NCBI RefSeq assembly: GCF_042663585.1
Contig: NZ_JBHTAN010000006.1
Location: 2,232,001-2,296,000 of the forward strand
Direction: 5' to 3'
Source of the DNA: Natranaeroarchaeum sp042663585
Lineage (GTDB): Archaea; Halobacteriota; Halobacteria; Halobacteriales; Natronoarchaeaceae
Length of the DNA: 64,000 nucleotides
In this document: in pieces, positions 8,370 to 16,805 of the stretch
Position numbering within the stretch: position 1 is the stretch's first letter
How the letters are laid out: every line of letters starts with the position of its first letter
Translations under genes and position numbers: made by a program
Notes under the pieces: model-generated
The model's input: the letters and a program-made list of their open reading frames with translations, nothing else
Told to the model about the DNA's origin: nothing
Databases searched by the model: none

Positions 8370-9281
8370 TTACCGCTGATCGAGATAGCCCAGCACGCCA
8401 CGGACGTTCATCGCCGTCTCCGCCCGGGCCTTGTGCTCGCCCCAGACCTCGATGAGGTCCTCGTCGACGCCGTCGACGAAGTGATCGACGACTGCCGCCT
8501 CATTACGAAGCACGTTCCACTTCTGTTCGACCTCCTCGACCCACTCACTGAGCACCGACTCGTACTCGTCGAGCAGGTCGTCGGTCGGATGGGGACCGAA
8601 GTGGGCGAACAGCAGCGTCTCGGGGTCGATCGCTCGAATCGTCTCGATATCGTCAAGTGCCGTTTCGAGATCGAAGTTGGAGGGTGGTGAGGTCGGTTCG
8701 ACGCGTTCGAGGTCGGGCACCCAGATCCCGGCGGCGTCGGCAGTGAACACGGCATCGTTGGCCGGGTCCTCGAAGACGACCTGATGGGGCGCGTGGCCCG
8801 GCGCGTGGTGGACGTGGAGTTCGTGATCGCCCAGATCGACGACGTCGCCGTCGATCAGGGGCTGAAGCCGATCCTCCGGGACCGGTTTGGGGTCGGTGTA
8901 GTACTCCCACTGGTCGCCGACTGCGCGTTTCGTCCCCTCGACGAGTCGCGAGGGGTCCGCGAGGTGGGGGACACCGATCTCGTGGGTGTATACGTCCGCG
9001 TTCGGGCAGTCTGCCGCGAGAAAGCCCGCACCGCCGGCGTGGTCGAGGTGGACGTGTGTCGGCGCGATCACTTCGATATCGTCGGTTGTGAGGCCGGCGG
9101 CCTCGATGGCGTCGAGGACGTGTTCGTAGTTCGTCCCGATGCCGGTGTCGACGACTGCGGGGCGCTCGGCGTCGAGAACGTAGACAGCGCCGTAGCCCGG
9201 CGAGTCGTACATGCCGGTGTCGACGTAGTAGAGGTCGGTACATGCACCAGTCGTAACGTCAGAGACGTCGCCTGCGGCCAT
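8370..9281 (-). CDS. MBL-fold metallo-hydrolase
   Basis: This 303-residue protein carries the metallo-beta-lactamase fold signatures. THVHLDHAGG near residue 75 is the HxHxDH zinc site. HHAPGHAPHQ near 158, FTADAAG near 180 and FAHFGPH near 230 supply the remaining ligands. The C-terminal 70 residues are helical and may gate the active site, as in glyoxalase II-like relatives. Substrate is unknown; a thioester or lactone hydrolase is possible. It precedes the two acyl-CoA synthetase genes on the same strand, so a role with acyl thioesters is conceivable but unproven. Confidence 0.8.
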   Translation of the reverse strand: MAAGDVSDVTTGACTDLYYVDTGMYDSPGYGAVYVLDAERPAVVDTGIGTNYEHVLDAIEAAGLTTDDIEVIAPTHVHLDHAGGAGFLAADCPNADVYTHEIGVPHLADPSRLVEGTKRAVGDQWEYYTDPKPVPEDRLQPLIDGDVVDLGDHELHVHHAPGHAPHQVVFEDPANDAVFTADAAGIWVPDLERVEPTSPPSNFDLETALDDIETIRAIDPETLLFAHFGPHPTDDLLDEYESVLSEWVEEVEQKWNVLRNEAAVVDHFVDGVDEDLIEVWGEHKARAETAMNVRGVLGYLDQR

Positions 9282-9350
9282 ATCGGAAGGCCGTGCGGGA
9301 GGGTAAAAGAGGTTGCCACCGATTCCACGGAGTTTCTTCCGTGAGAAACG

Positions 9351-9358
9351 CTTATAAG
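9351..9358 (+). promoter_or_regulatory. TATA box for the zinc-ribbon protein gene
   Basis: The sequence cttataag, with a BRE-like gagaaacg just before it, lies 27-33 bases upstream of the ATG at 9384. This spacing predicts a leaderless mRNA starting at or next to the ATG. Confidence 0.55.
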
Positions 9359-9383
9359 AACTGGGGGAGGAAACAACCAGTCA

Positions 9384-9665
9384 ATGCGCTACTGTCACGA
9401 GTGTGGGGCCGAAGTCGGGTCAAAAGCGACGGAGTGTGACGAGTGTGCGGCGAACCTCATCGGGTCGACATCGGACTCGCAGGGGGCTGTCTCGAGGGAC
9501 GGCGGGTTTCTGGCCAGCCTCACATCGCTGTTCGACCGTGGCGGAGCGGAGGACTCGTCGGCGACATCTGGGACGGAGACAGGCGGCGCGAGCGACGACG
9601 AGTCAGGCGGCGAATCCTCCGACGACGATGGGATGTTCGCGTCGATTACGAAGCGGTTCGGATAG
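9384..9665 (+). CDS. Small zinc-ribbon protein with acidic tail
   Basis: This 93-residue protein begins with a zinc ribbon of four cysteines, MRYCHECG and ECDEC, within the first 22 residues. The rest is a low-complexity Ser/Glu/Asp/Gly tail ending in a conserved-looking MFASITKRFG. Such zinc-ribbon starts are common in haloarchaea and usually have no assigned function. The promoter at 9351 predicts a leaderless transcript. It precedes serS on the same strand with a 48-base gap. Confidence 0.7.
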   Translation: MRYCHECGAEVGSKATECDECAANLIGSTSDSQGAVSRDGGFLASLTSLFDRGGAEDSSATSGTETGGASDDESGGESSDDDGMFASITKRFG

Positions 9666-9713
9666 GGTGCATCGACACGGTTTTGCCATATGCACCTGAA
9701 TAGGCCGATAAGA

Positions 9714-11093
9714 ATGCTCGATAGGACGACCCTTCGTGACCGGGCCGACGAGGTCCGGGAGGCGCTGGCAGCGCGCGGTGCCGACGCGGACCTCGACACC
9801 GTGCTCGAACTCGACGAGGAGTGGCGAGAGCTAAAAGCACGCGGCGACGAACTGCGCCACGAACGCAATCAGGTCAGTAGCCGGATCGGCGAACTAAAAC
9901 AGGACGGCAAAGACGAGGAAGCCGAGGAGGCCATCGAGCGCTCCCAGTCGCTCAAAGCCGAGATCGAGGAGATCGAGGACCGCGCCGACGAACTGGCCGA
10001 GAAACTCGACGCGGCGATGCTCGAACTCCCGCAGGTACCCCACGAGAGCGTCCCGGTCGGCGAGGACGAGGACGACAACGTCGAGACCCGACGCGAGGGC
10101 TTCGACGACCTCCGAGAGCTACCCGAGGAGATCACGCCACACTACGACCTCGGCGAGGACCTGGAGATCATCGACGAGGCCCGCGGCGCGAAGACGACCG
10201 GCAGCGGCTTTTACTTCCTCAAGGGCGAGGGCGCACAGCTAGAGCACGCCCTGATCCAGTTCATGCTGGACCTCCACCGCGAGCAGGAGTACCACGACGT
10301 CTTCCCGCCGGTCCCGGTAAAAAGCGAGTCGATGCGGGGCACCGGACAGCTACCGAAGTTCGCGGACGACGCTTATCGCGTCGGCGGGAGCAACGAGGAG
10401 GCCTACGACGACGACGACCTCTGGCTCTGCCCAACCGCGGAGGTCCCGGTCACCAACATGTACGCCGACGAGATCCTGCTCGCCGACGACCTGCCGCTAA
10501 AACATCAGGCCTACACGCCGAACTTCCGGCGCGAAGCGGGCGAACACGGCGTCGCGACACGCGGCATCGTCCGCGTCCACCAGTTCAACAAGGTCGAACT
10601 CGTCAACTTCGTCGAACCCGAGGAGAGCTACGACCGACTGGAAGAACTGCTCGACGAGGCCGAGGAAGTCCTCCGACAACTCGGTCTGCCCTACCGGATC
10701 CTCGATCTCTGTACGGGCGATCTCACCTTCGCCTCGGCGAAGACCTACGATATCGAGGTGTGGGCTCCCGGCGACGACATGGAGGACGGTCCGGACGCCG
10801 GCGGACGATGGCTCGAAGTCTCCTCCGCGTCGAACTTCGAGGAGTTCCAGGCACGCCGTGCCGGACTCCGCTACCGGCCCGAACGCCACGAGTCGGCGGA
10901 GTATCTCCACACGCTCAACGCGTCGGGGACGGCCGTCCCCCGCGTGATGGTCGCCATCCTGGAGTACTACCAGAACGAGGACGGCACCGTTACCGTTCCC
11001 GAGCCGCTGCGCCCGTACATGGGCGGCAAAGAGCGCATCGAGGGCCACGAGCCAGTCGGCGAGTCGGCGCTCGGAGCGGGAGACCGCGAGTAG
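9714..11093 (+). CDS. serS: Seryl-tRNA synthetase
   Basis: This 459-residue class II synthetase charges tRNA-Ser. The first 110 residues form the long coiled-coil arm that grips the tRNA long variable arm, seen as ELKARGDELRHERNQVSSRI and following heptads. The catalytic core has ARGAKTTGSGFYFLKGEG near residue 160 and the class II motif 2 region FRREAGEHG near 275. Motif 3 is near 410. The C-terminus reads GGKERI. It is the standard bacterial-type SerRS, not the rare methanogen form. I chose ATG at 9714 (MLDRTTLRDR); an ATG eight codons upstream is not needed. Confidence 0.97.
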   Translation: MLDRTTLRDRADEVREALAARGADADLDTVLELDEEWRELKARGDELRHERNQVSSRIGELKQDGKDEEAEEAIERSQSLKAEIEEIEDRADELAEKLDAAMLELPQVPHESVPVGEDEDDNVETRREGFDDLRELPEEITPHYDLGEDLEIIDEARGAKTTGSGFYFLKGEGAQLEHALIQFMLDLHREQEYHDVFPPVPVKSESMRGTGQLPKFADDAYRVGGSNEEAYDDDDLWLCPTAEVPVTNMYADEILLADDLPLKHQAYTPNFRREAGEHGVATRGIVRVHQFNKVELVNFVEPEESYDRLEELLDEAEEVLRQLGLPYRILDLCTGDLTFASAKTYDIEVWAPGDDMEDGPDAGGRWLEVSSASNFEEFQARRAGLRYRPERHESAEYLHTLNASGTAVPRVMVAILEYYQNEDGTVTVPEPLRPYMGGKERIEGHEPVGESALGAGDRE

Positions 11094-11112
11094 CGCGGAC
11101 GACGGTCGTTTT

Positions 11113-11466
11113 TTACGATTCGACGCTATCGGAGTGGCTCTGCGTGTAGGTTCGGACGCTCGTAATCTGCTCGTCCGAAACGGTATGGACGTCGACGAAG
11201 CCAAAGAGCGCCTCGTCGTTCGAATCGAGTAACTGCCCCTGAACAGCCGCGCCATCCGCGTGCAGAAACACCCGCTCTAGCTCGTGGGCCGTGTCGGTCA
11301 TCGGCCGCCCATCGCGCATAAACGAGACGAACGCGGTCCGACCCTCGAACGTCCGGTCCGGCCGGTAGTGGATAAAATCGGAGGCGATCAGTGACGCGAG
11401 ATCGTCGTAGTTGTGCTCGTCGAGCGCGGTATAGAACGCTCGGACCAGCGGTTCGGCATCGGCCAT
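11113..11466 (-). CDS. SnoaL-like / NTF2-fold protein
   Basis: This 117-residue protein looks like the SnoaL/NTF2-like cone fold. It starts with MADAEPLVRAFYTALDEHNYDDLASLIASDFIHYRPDRTFEGRTAF, the usual helix-rich half with a short sheet, and ends in the sheet GFVDVHTVSDEQITSVRTY. Members are small enzymes or binding proteins and the function cannot be assigned. It is convergent with serS and divergent from the PHP gene. Confidence 0.7.
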   Translation of the reverse strand: MADAEPLVRAFYTALDEHNYDDLASLIASDFIHYRPDRTFEGRTAFVSFMRDGRPMTDTAHELERVFLHADGAAVQGQLLDSNDEALFGFVDVHTVSDEQITSVRTYTQSHSDSVES

Positions 11467-11529
11467 GGGGTCGACTCCGTGCCGAAGACTAACAAACGCT
11501 GTGGACCGGAACGATCATCTGCGAGGCGC

Positions 11530-11538
11530 GGAAAGGAG
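11530..11538 (+). promoter_or_regulatory. Ribosome binding site for the PHP gene
   Basis: The run ggaaaggag lies seven bases before the ATG at 11546. It complements the 3' end of 16S rRNA and fixes this ATG as the start over a longer upstream frame that would run back into the divergent SnoaL-like gene. Confidence 0.6.
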
Positions 11539-11545
11539 CGGGCAT

Positions 11546-12340
11546 ATGGTCTATGCGGATCTCCACGCCCACACGACGCGCTCTGACGGGTCGCTGACGC
11601 TCTCGACGCTGCCCGACGCCGCACGCGACGCCGGGGTCGCCGTGGTCGCAGTTACCGACCACGACCGCCTCCATCCCGCTCTCGACCGGGCGATCAACAC
11701 CGTTGACGGCATCACCGTCGTCAGCGGCATCGAACTCCGTGTCGAGACGCCAGGCGGTCAGCGGATCGACCTGCTGGGCTATGGCGCACGTCCGACACCG
11801 GCGCTAGACGACGAACTCACGCGGATCCAGCGCGACCGGATCGAGCGGGGGCGGGCAATGATAGATCGGTGTGAGAGCCGCCTCGACGTCGATCTCGGCC
11901 TCACGGTCGAGGAGGGATTCGGCCGGCCGCATCTGGCCAGAGCGATCGACGCGCATCCCGATACCGACCTGAACTACGAGGAGGCGTTCGCGGAACTGAT
12001 CGGCAATGATGGTCCGTGTTTCGTCGCCCGCGACGTGACACCGTTCGAGGAGGGCCGGCGGCTTCTGGACGAGGCGTGTGCCCTCGTCGGACTGGCACAT
12101 CCACTCCGGTACAGCGACCCCGAAGCCGCACTGGCGCTGACCGAGCATCTCGATGCTGTCGAGCGGTTCTACCCGTACGGCCGGGAGGTCGACACCGCGC
12201 TGGTCGACCGGGCGATCAGCGAGTACGACCTCGTCGCGACGGGCGGTACGGACGCCCACGAGATGGAGTTAGGCCGGGCAGGACTCGACGAGTCGTCGTA
12301 TCGGCCAGTCGCGGCGGCACTCGAACGCGCCGAGGATTGA
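11546..12340 (+). CDS. PHP-domain phosphoesterase
   Basis: This 264-residue protein is a PHP domain. DLHAHTTRSDGS at residues 5-16 gives the first metal ligands. AVTDHD near 37, GIELRVE near 63 and the final GGTDAHE near 238 supply the others. The family hydrolyses phosphoesters (histidinol phosphate, nucleotides, DNA ends) with a trinuclear metal site. The stand-alone form here is likely a 3',5'-nucleoside bisphosphate or generic phosphatase, which cannot be decided by eye. The start is set by a good ribosome binding site. Confidence 0.82.
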   Translation: MVYADLHAHTTRSDGSLTLSTLPDAARDAGVAVVAVTDHDRLHPALDRAINTVDGITVVSGIELRVETPGGQRIDLLGYGARPTPALDDELTRIQRDRIERGRAMIDRCESRLDVDLGLTVEEGFGRPHLARAIDAHPDTDLNYEEAFAELIGNDGPCFVARDVTPFEEGRRLLDEACALVGLAHPLRYSDPEAALALTEHLDAVERFYPYGREVDTALVDRAISEYDLVATGGTDAHEMELGRAGLDESSYRPVAAALERAED

Positions 12341-12395
12341 TCCGGGAGGTACCGAGAACGTAGCGTTCAAACGGGGTCGGCCCGTACGGTCTGGT

Positions 12396-12560
12396 ATGCA
12401 GTGCCATTACTGTGACGAGACCGCGACCGTCGCCGCCGAGTCCGACGGCATCAAGGTGGGCCTCTGCGAGGGTCATTTTCAGGAGCGACTCGAAGAACTT
12501 GCTGAATCCGACGCTCTGGACGAACTGCGGGAGAGCGTCGACGTCGATCATCAGGAATAG
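12396..12560 (+). CDS. Small zinc-binding protein (DUF6757-like)
   Basis: This 54-residue protein starts MQCHYCDETATVAAESDGIK and continues with VGLCEGHFQERLEELAES. The pattern C-x2-C followed by C-x2-H is a compact zinc finger, and the second half is a helix. I recall this as a conserved haloarchaeal family (DUF6757). It lies between the PHP gene and a second microprotein on the other strand. Function is unknown. Confidence 0.7.
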   Translation: MQCHYCDETATVAAESDGIKVGLCEGHFQERLEELAESDALDELRESVDVDHQE

Positions 12561-12676
12561 TCCCCCGACCGGTCGAACGAGTGCTTCGGCTCCTGTAGCG
12601 GCGTCGCCCCGTGCGCCTGGGTGAGACGACCCCGAGCATCCTCCGTACTACGTCCCGGAGATGCACGCCAACTAGT

Positions 12677-12853
12677 TCACCGCGAACGACCGACCCCCAT
12701 CGGTTTCCGGCAGTCCTTGCAGAGAAACAGATCATTGTTCTCGTACAGTGAAAAGCTACCATCCTCTTCGACCTCGAACTCTCGAACGGAGTCCGTCTCG
12801 AAGTCGTCGATGGTCTCGTGTTCGGCACCACACTCGGAACAGGTGAGTGACAT
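12677..12853 (-). CDS. Small two-CxxC zinc-finger protein
   Basis: This 58-residue protein begins MSLTCSECGAEH and ends LFLCKDCRKPMGVGRSR, so two CxxC pairs bracket an acidic middle. This is the common haloarchaeal zinc-finger microprotein layout. A TATA-like catttattc about 24-30 bases before the ATG on the minus strand predicts a leaderless mRNA. It is divergent from the uracil-DNA glycosylase gene. Function is unknown. Confidence 0.65.
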   Translation of the reverse strand: MSLTCSECGAEHETIDDFETDSVREFEVEEDGSFSLYENNDLFLCKDCRKPMGVGRSR

Positions 12854-12999
12854 ATGCGATCATCTCTCGCTTAGAATAAATGCTTATACCGGGTGTGCGA
12901 GAGCGATACACGGCGGTCGCAGGGCCGTTTAGTGCCCGACTGTCTCGTCTCCCGTGCGGACATCCGTGGAGATTAGTGAAGGGAGCACTGCCTGTGAGT

Positions 13000-13596
13000 A
13001 TGGAGCAGATGGACGGCACCTCAGTCACCGCCTGCGAACGCTGTCCCGAACTGTGCGCGTCCCGGAGTCGGATCGTCAACGGCGTCGGCCCCGAGGACGC
13101 CGCCATCGTCTTCGTCGGAGAGGCCCCCGGCGCAACCGAGGACGAGCGCGGCGAACCCTTTGTCGGCCGGAGCGGCGACGTACTCGACAACGCGCTCAGA
13201 GATGTCGGACTCGCCCGTACGGACGTTCGGATCACCAACTGCGTACGCTGTCGTCCGCCGGACAACCGCGATCCGACCAGCGAGGAACTGGCGAACTGCG
13301 AGTCGTATCTCGACCGCGAACTCGAACTCGTCGATCCGGACGTGATCGTCACGCTCGGAAAGGTTCCGAGCGAGCACCTCCTCGACCGATCCGTCGGAAT
13401 TACGTCGGAAGCCGGCAGCGTCGAAGAGGTCCGGATCGGCGGCCAGTCGCGGCGTGTGCTGTTGTCGGTCCATCCGGCGGCGACGCTGTACGACCGCAGC
13501 CAGCGCAGTACCTTCGAAGAGACCATCGCCACCGCAGCGGATCTCGGCGGCGCTGGGGGTTCGGGTGGCCAGTCGCGGCTAGGAGAGTACGAGTAA
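13000..13596 (+). CDS. Uracil-DNA glycosylase, family 4 (iron-sulfur type)
   Basis: This 198-residue protein removes uracil from DNA in base-excision repair. VFVGEAPGATEDERGEPFVGRSG near residue 45 is the family 4 active-site loop. CERCPELC near residue 11, NCVRCRPPDNRDP near 80 and the cysteine of NCESYL near 100 provide cysteines for the 4Fe-4S cluster. VHPAA near 160 is the DNA-binding motif. I place the start at ATG 13000 or the GTG two codons upstream; a longer frame from 12880 lacks family similarity. The C-terminus is a Gly/Ser-rich tail. Confidence 0.85.
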   Translation: MEQMDGTSVTACERCPELCASRSRIVNGVGPEDAAIVFVGEAPGATEDERGEPFVGRSGDVLDNALRDVGLARTDVRITNCVRCRPPDNRDPTSEELANCESYLDRELELVDPDVIVTLGKVPSEHLLDRSVGITSEAGSVEEVRIGGQSRRVLLSVHPAATLYDRSQRSTFEETIATAADLGGAGGSGGQSRLGEYE

Positions 13597-13759
13597 CGAG
13601 CGAGAGAGATTTGCGGGGAGAGAACCCCCCGCAGTGACACCGTGAGAAGACGGAGAAAGCAGGTATGCACCCCCGGTCCGGAGAGTAACCGACGATCACC
13701 CGGCAGCGATATCTGAGCGAAACGGAAGGAACTTCCCGACCGAAAGCAAACCGTGAGGT

Positions 13760-14479
13760 ATGAGCCAGCAGACGGATACGACGGAGTCAGAGACCGCCTC
13801 GGTCGTCGTCGTCGACTACGGTCTGGGGAACCTCCGAAGCGTCACGCGCGGCCTGGAGCGCGTCGGCGCGACCGTCGAGATTACCGACGACCCCGAGGCG
13901 TTCGCGGCCGCGGACGGCATCGTCCTGCCCGGCGTCGGCGCGTTCCGCGAGGGCGTCGAGAACGCCGGCCCCTACCGCGAGGCGCTCCACGAGGCCGCCG
14001 AGCGCGGGCAGCCCCTCTTCGGCATCTGCCTCGGCATGCAGATGCTGCTGACCGACAGCGAGGAGGCCGACCACGCAGGCGAGGGTGACGTGAAAGGCCT
14101 CGATCTGATCCCCGGCACGAACGTCCGGTTCGACGGCGACCAGAAGGTGCCCCAGATGGGCTGGAACGAACTGAACGTCGAACGCGAGCACCCGCTGGTC
14201 GACGGCGTCGACACCGTTGCGTCGGAGACGCACCGGGCAGACGGGGCCGCGTCTGGCGGTTCCGTCGATGGCGAGTACGCGTACTTCGTCCACTCCTACT
14301 ACGCCGAACCCGACGACGACACGGCAGTCGTCGCGACGACCGACTACGGCATCGACTTCCCGAGCATCGTCGCCAACGAGGAGGGCAACGTCTTTGGGAC
14401 GCAGTTTCACCCCGAAAAGAGCGGCGAGACCGGGCTGACGATCCTGAAGAACTTCGTCGATATCTGCCTCGAAGAGTAG
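13760..14479 (+). CDS. hisH: Imidazole glycerol phosphate synthase, glutaminase subunit HisH
   Basis: This 239-residue class I glutamine amidotransferase supplies ammonia to HisF in histidine synthesis. VVDYGLGNLRSV opens the protein, GICLGMQML near residue 90 carries the nucleophilic cysteine, and FGTQFHPEKSG near 215 holds the catalytic His and Glu. It is slightly long because of a loop insertion (RADGAASGGSVDG) near residue 158, typical of haloarchaeal forms. The last 63 bases, including the stop, are repeated 186 bp downstream. Confidence 0.95.
   Translation: MSQQTDTTESETASVVVVDYGLGNLRSVTRGLERVGATVEITDDPEAFAAADGIVLPGVGAFREGVENAGPYREALHEAAERGQPLFGICLGMQMLLTDSEEADHAGEGDVKGLDLIPGTNVRFDGDQKVPQMGWNELNVEREHPLVDGVDTVASETHRADGAASGGSVDGEYAYFVHSYYAEPDDDTAVVATTDYGIDFPSIVANEEGNVFGTQFHPEKSGETGLTILKNFVDICLEE
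14417..14479 (+). repeat. 3' end of hisH, first (functional) copy of a 63-bp direct repeat
   Basis: This segment, including the hisH stop codon, recurs at 14603-14665 with one difference: T at 14461 and C at 14647, a silent Asp codon change. Confidence 0.9.
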
Positions 14480-14602
14480 CCCCACGTGGCTGTGAGCGAA
14501 GCGTCGACGAGGCTTCGCCGCGTCAGTTTATGGCCCAGATTTTTCGAGGCGTGGTTCGCGAGCAGGGCGAGCGAACCCAACGATGAAAAAGGTGGCCGAA
14601 CG
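14480..14602. repeat. 123-bp hairpin-rich insertion between hisH tail copies
   Basis: This non-coding stretch holds two stem-loops, cgaagc/gcttcg and ggttcgc/gcgaacc, and T-rich and A-rich runs. It resembles the small non-autonomous palindromic elements seen in haloarchaeal intergenic DNA. Its placement between two copies of the hisH tail suggests an insertion-linked duplication. Confidence 0.55.
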
Positions 14603-14665
14603 AAGAGCGGCGAGACCGGGCTGACGATCCTGAAGAACTTCGTCGACATCTGCCTCGAAGAGTAG
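14603..14665 (+). pseudogene. Duplicated hisH 3' end fragment
   Basis: This 63-bp copy of the hisH tail encodes the last 20 codons and the stop, 62 of 63 bases identical to 14417-14479. It has no start and is separated from the intact gene by a hairpin-rich spacer, so it is a non-functional duplicate. Confidence 0.85.
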
Positions 14666-14721
14666 TGGAGCGGTCGTTGCAAGTGTTTTTTTACGTCTTC
14701 GGGAGGGAATGTACGACTGGT

Positions 14722-14967
14722 ATGACAGTACTATCGACCTCCGACGAAGGGAAGTTTCTCATGGATATCGAGGCCGAGCAGATCGGAATCGTGACCGAAG
14801 TCGACACCGACGAACAGGTCGCGTACGTCGACCCGGACCCGGATATCGCGGACGCGGTCATCCAGGGTTTCGGCTTCGGTGCCGCCGCAGATGACGACAT
14901 CGAAGTGCCCGCAAACAGCGTTGAGACGGTGACAGACACCGAACTCCGCGTCGCCCGGGACCTGTAG
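14722..14967 (+). CDS. Small PRC-barrel-like protein
   Basis: This 81-residue acidic protein reads as a short beta-barrel, with IEAEQIGIVTEVDTDEQVAYVD and later VPANSVETVTDTELRV. This resembles PRC-barrel-type domains, but the match is by eye and weak. The start could be ATG 14722 or ATG 14761 (MDIEAEQ). It lies just after the hisH tail repeat and convergent to hisE. Function is unknown. Confidence 0.55.
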   Translation: MTVLSTSDEGKFLMDIEAEQIGIVTEVDTDEQVAYVDPDPDIADAVIQGFGFGAAADDDIEVPANSVETVTDTELRVARDL

Positions 14968-14980
14968 GTCGAGGCCCCCG

Positions 14981-15268
14981 CTATCTTCGCTCGGCCAGTT
15001 CCGCTCGCAAGTCCTCGAGATCCATGTCTTTCATCGCGAGAAGCACGAGCAGGTGATAGACGATGTCGGCGCTCTCGTAAGCGATTTCGTCGGCATCGTC
15101 GTCTTTGGCCGCCAGAATCAGTTCGGTCGTCTCCTCGCCGAGTTTCTCCAGCACTTCGTTTTCACCCTTCTCGTGAGTGAACAGCGATGCCGTGTACGAA
15201 TCTTCGGGTAGCGTTTCCTTGCGATCCTCGATGACGGCGAACAGCTCGTCGAGTACGTCCTCGCTCAT
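14981..15268 (-). CDS. hisE: Phosphoribosyl-ATP pyrophosphatase
   Basis: This 95-residue all-alpha MazG-like enzyme performs the second step of histidine synthesis. The motif KLGEETTELILAAKD near residue 38 and the later YESADIVYHLLVLL near 64 carry the acidic metal ligands. The length is usual for a stand-alone HisE. It is convergent with the small protein at 14722, and hisH is nearby, so histidine genes are loosely grouped. Confidence 0.93.
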   Translation of the reverse strand: MSEDVLDELFAVIEDRKETLPEDSYTASLFTHEKGENEVLEKLGEETTELILAAKDDDADEIAYESADIVYHLLVLLAMKDMDLEDLRAELAERR

Positions 15269-15316
15269 GAAAGGGCAGTCGGTGCGGAGCGTATAAAGTG
15301 ACCCGTCTCCGCTTCG

Positions 15317-15766
15317 CTACGCTAGCTCTGCGACGTCCTGGATCGGATCGAGATCCTCGAACTCCGATGCGGGCCGCGCGCCGGCCGCGAAGACGTCCGG
15401 TGCGACCTCGATGCTCGCATCGGTCCGGGAGGCCAGCGCCAGCGAGTCGCTTGGCCGGGCGTCGATGGTCGTCTCGCCGCGCGGGGTGTCGATACACAGG
15501 TCGGCGATGTAGGTGCCGTCCTCGACGGCGGTGACTTCGACGTGGCGGACGCGTCCGCCGAGTTCCTCTACGACGTCCAGGAGGAGGTCGTGTGTGAGCG
15601 GCCGGCCGATGTCCTCGGCGTCGATTCCTCGGGCAATGCTGGCGGCCTCCTCGAAGCCAATAAAGATCGGTAGCACGTCGCTTTCGTCTTCGACGGACAG
15701 GATAACGACGGCGACCGGCCCCTCCCTCGTTCCGGCGACCCGGACGGCATCAATGCTCGCCTTCAT
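15317..15766 (-). CDS. Bifunctional nuclease-family protein (DUF151)
   Basis: This 149-residue protein matches the DUF151 bifunctional-nuclease family. VAVVILSVEDESDVLPIFIGFEEAASIARGI near residue 18 and RPLTHDLLLDVVEELGG near 55 are diagnostic, followed by ARPSDSLALA near 102. The family name comes from a plant homologue with RNase and DNase activity, and the archaeal role is unknown. I chose ATG at 15766 (MKASIDAV); the frame upstream is not family-like. It lies downstream of pdxT on the same strand. Confidence 0.85.
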   Translation of the reverse strand: MKASIDAVRVAGTREGPVAVVILSVEDESDVLPIFIGFEEAASIARGIDAEDIGRPLTHDLLLDVVEELGGRVRHVEVTAVEDGTYIADLCIDTPRGETTIDARPSDSLALASRTDASIEVAPDVFAAGARPASEFEDLDPIQDVAELA

Positions 15767-15830
15767 ACTACCTCGCACGGTGTCCAGAGAGAAAAGTCCA
15801 CGTCCCGCAGGGGGTGATCCGCCAGACTGC

Positions 15831-16430
15831 TTACACGGAGGCGTCGGCGGCCACGAACAGCGCAAGCCGGTGGAGCCGACTATCCTCGGTCAACTCGGGG
15901 TGGAAAGAGAGTCCGACGACGGGTCCCTGTCGGACGGCCACGGGGCGGTCGTCCCACGAGGCAAGCACGTCGACGTTCGGGCCGACCTCGTCGATCACCG
16001 GCGCGCGGATGAAGACCGCGGGGAACGGGTCGTCCAGTCCGTCGACCGGAAGCGGTGCTTCGAAGCTATCCTTCTGTCGGCCGAAGGCGTTGCGCTCGAC
16101 GGTGACGTCGAGGATATCCAGCGTCTCGACGCGGTCGTCCCCGGCGTCTTCGGCGGCGACGATCAGGCCCGCACAGGTCGCAAGGACCGGCTTGCCTGCC
16201 GCGACGTGCTCGCGGATCTCGGGCGCGATGTCGTCGCGATGGATCAGACGGGAGATGGTCGTCGACTCGCCGCCGGGCATCAGGAGGACGTCACAGTCGG
16301 GAACGATGCCTGCAGATCGAATCGTCCGGACGTCGACCTGTTCGCCGACGTCATCAGCGGCACGCTCGACGGCATCGACGTGTTCGCTCACGTCGCCTTG
16401 TACGGCGAGCACGCCAGCAGTAATCGTCAT
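15831..16430 (-). CDS. pdxT: Pyridoxal 5'-phosphate synthase, glutaminase subunit
   Basis: This 199-residue glutaminase provides ammonia to PdxS for vitamin B6 synthesis. AGVLAVQGDVSEH opens it. LMPGGESTTISRL near residue 52 and VLATCAGLIVAAED near 84 hold the oxyanion strand and nucleophile Cys. VGLSFHPELTED near 175 supplies His and Glu. I chose ATG at 16430 (MTITAGVL). pdxS is not in the window. It follows the Sec61 beta gene on the same strand. Confidence 0.93.
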   Translation of the reverse strand: MTITAGVLAVQGDVSEHVDAVERAADDVGEQVDVRTIRSAGIVPDCDVLLMPGGESTTISRLIHRDDIAPEIREHVAAGKPVLATCAGLIVAAEDAGDDRVETLDILDVTVERNAFGRQKDSFEAPLPVDGLDDPFPAVFIRAPVIDEVGPNVDVLASWDDRPVAVRQGPVVGLSFHPELTEDSRLHRLALFVAADASV

Positions 16431-16504
16431 TACCTGTTGTAGGAATCTGAACGGCAAAAATCTCGCGTCTTCGGCCAGTATCGAAGGGGGTGGCTACGCT
16501 GGTC

Positions 16505-16684
16505 TCAGATCCGGATGCCGTAGACCATGATTCCCAGAAGATGGATGAAAATGCCGAGTGCTACGGACGCAACCACGACCGTTCGCGGATCTATCTCGAT
16601 CGCGTTACTGTCCTCCGAGTCGAAGTACCGGACTAGTCCTGCACTCGACATCAGCCCACCGCTGTTCTCGCCGCTACCACTCAT
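16505..16684 (-). CDS. secG: Preprotein translocase Sec61 beta subunit
   Basis: This 59-residue protein is the archaeal Sec61 beta/SecG-type translocon subunit. GGLMSSAGLVRYFDSED near residue 9 is the conserved cytoplasmic stretch. A single membrane helix follows from about VVVASVALGIFIHLLGIMVY. I chose ATG at 16684 (MSGSGENS); the upstream ATG adds three residues. It works in the membrane with SecY and SecE. Confidence 0.92.
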   Translation of the reverse strand: MSGSGENSGGLMSSAGLVRYFDSEDSNAIEIDPRTVVVASVALGIFIHLLGIMVYGIRI

Positions 16685-16805
16685 ACTCGACACTGATCGT
16701 CGGGGGTAACTAAGTCTTTCGACCCCTCTTCACCGCTCGTGCGAGCGATCGACGAAAGTGGGAAACCCTTATGCGCGCACACCTGAAACACCCGATGTAC
16801 GTATC

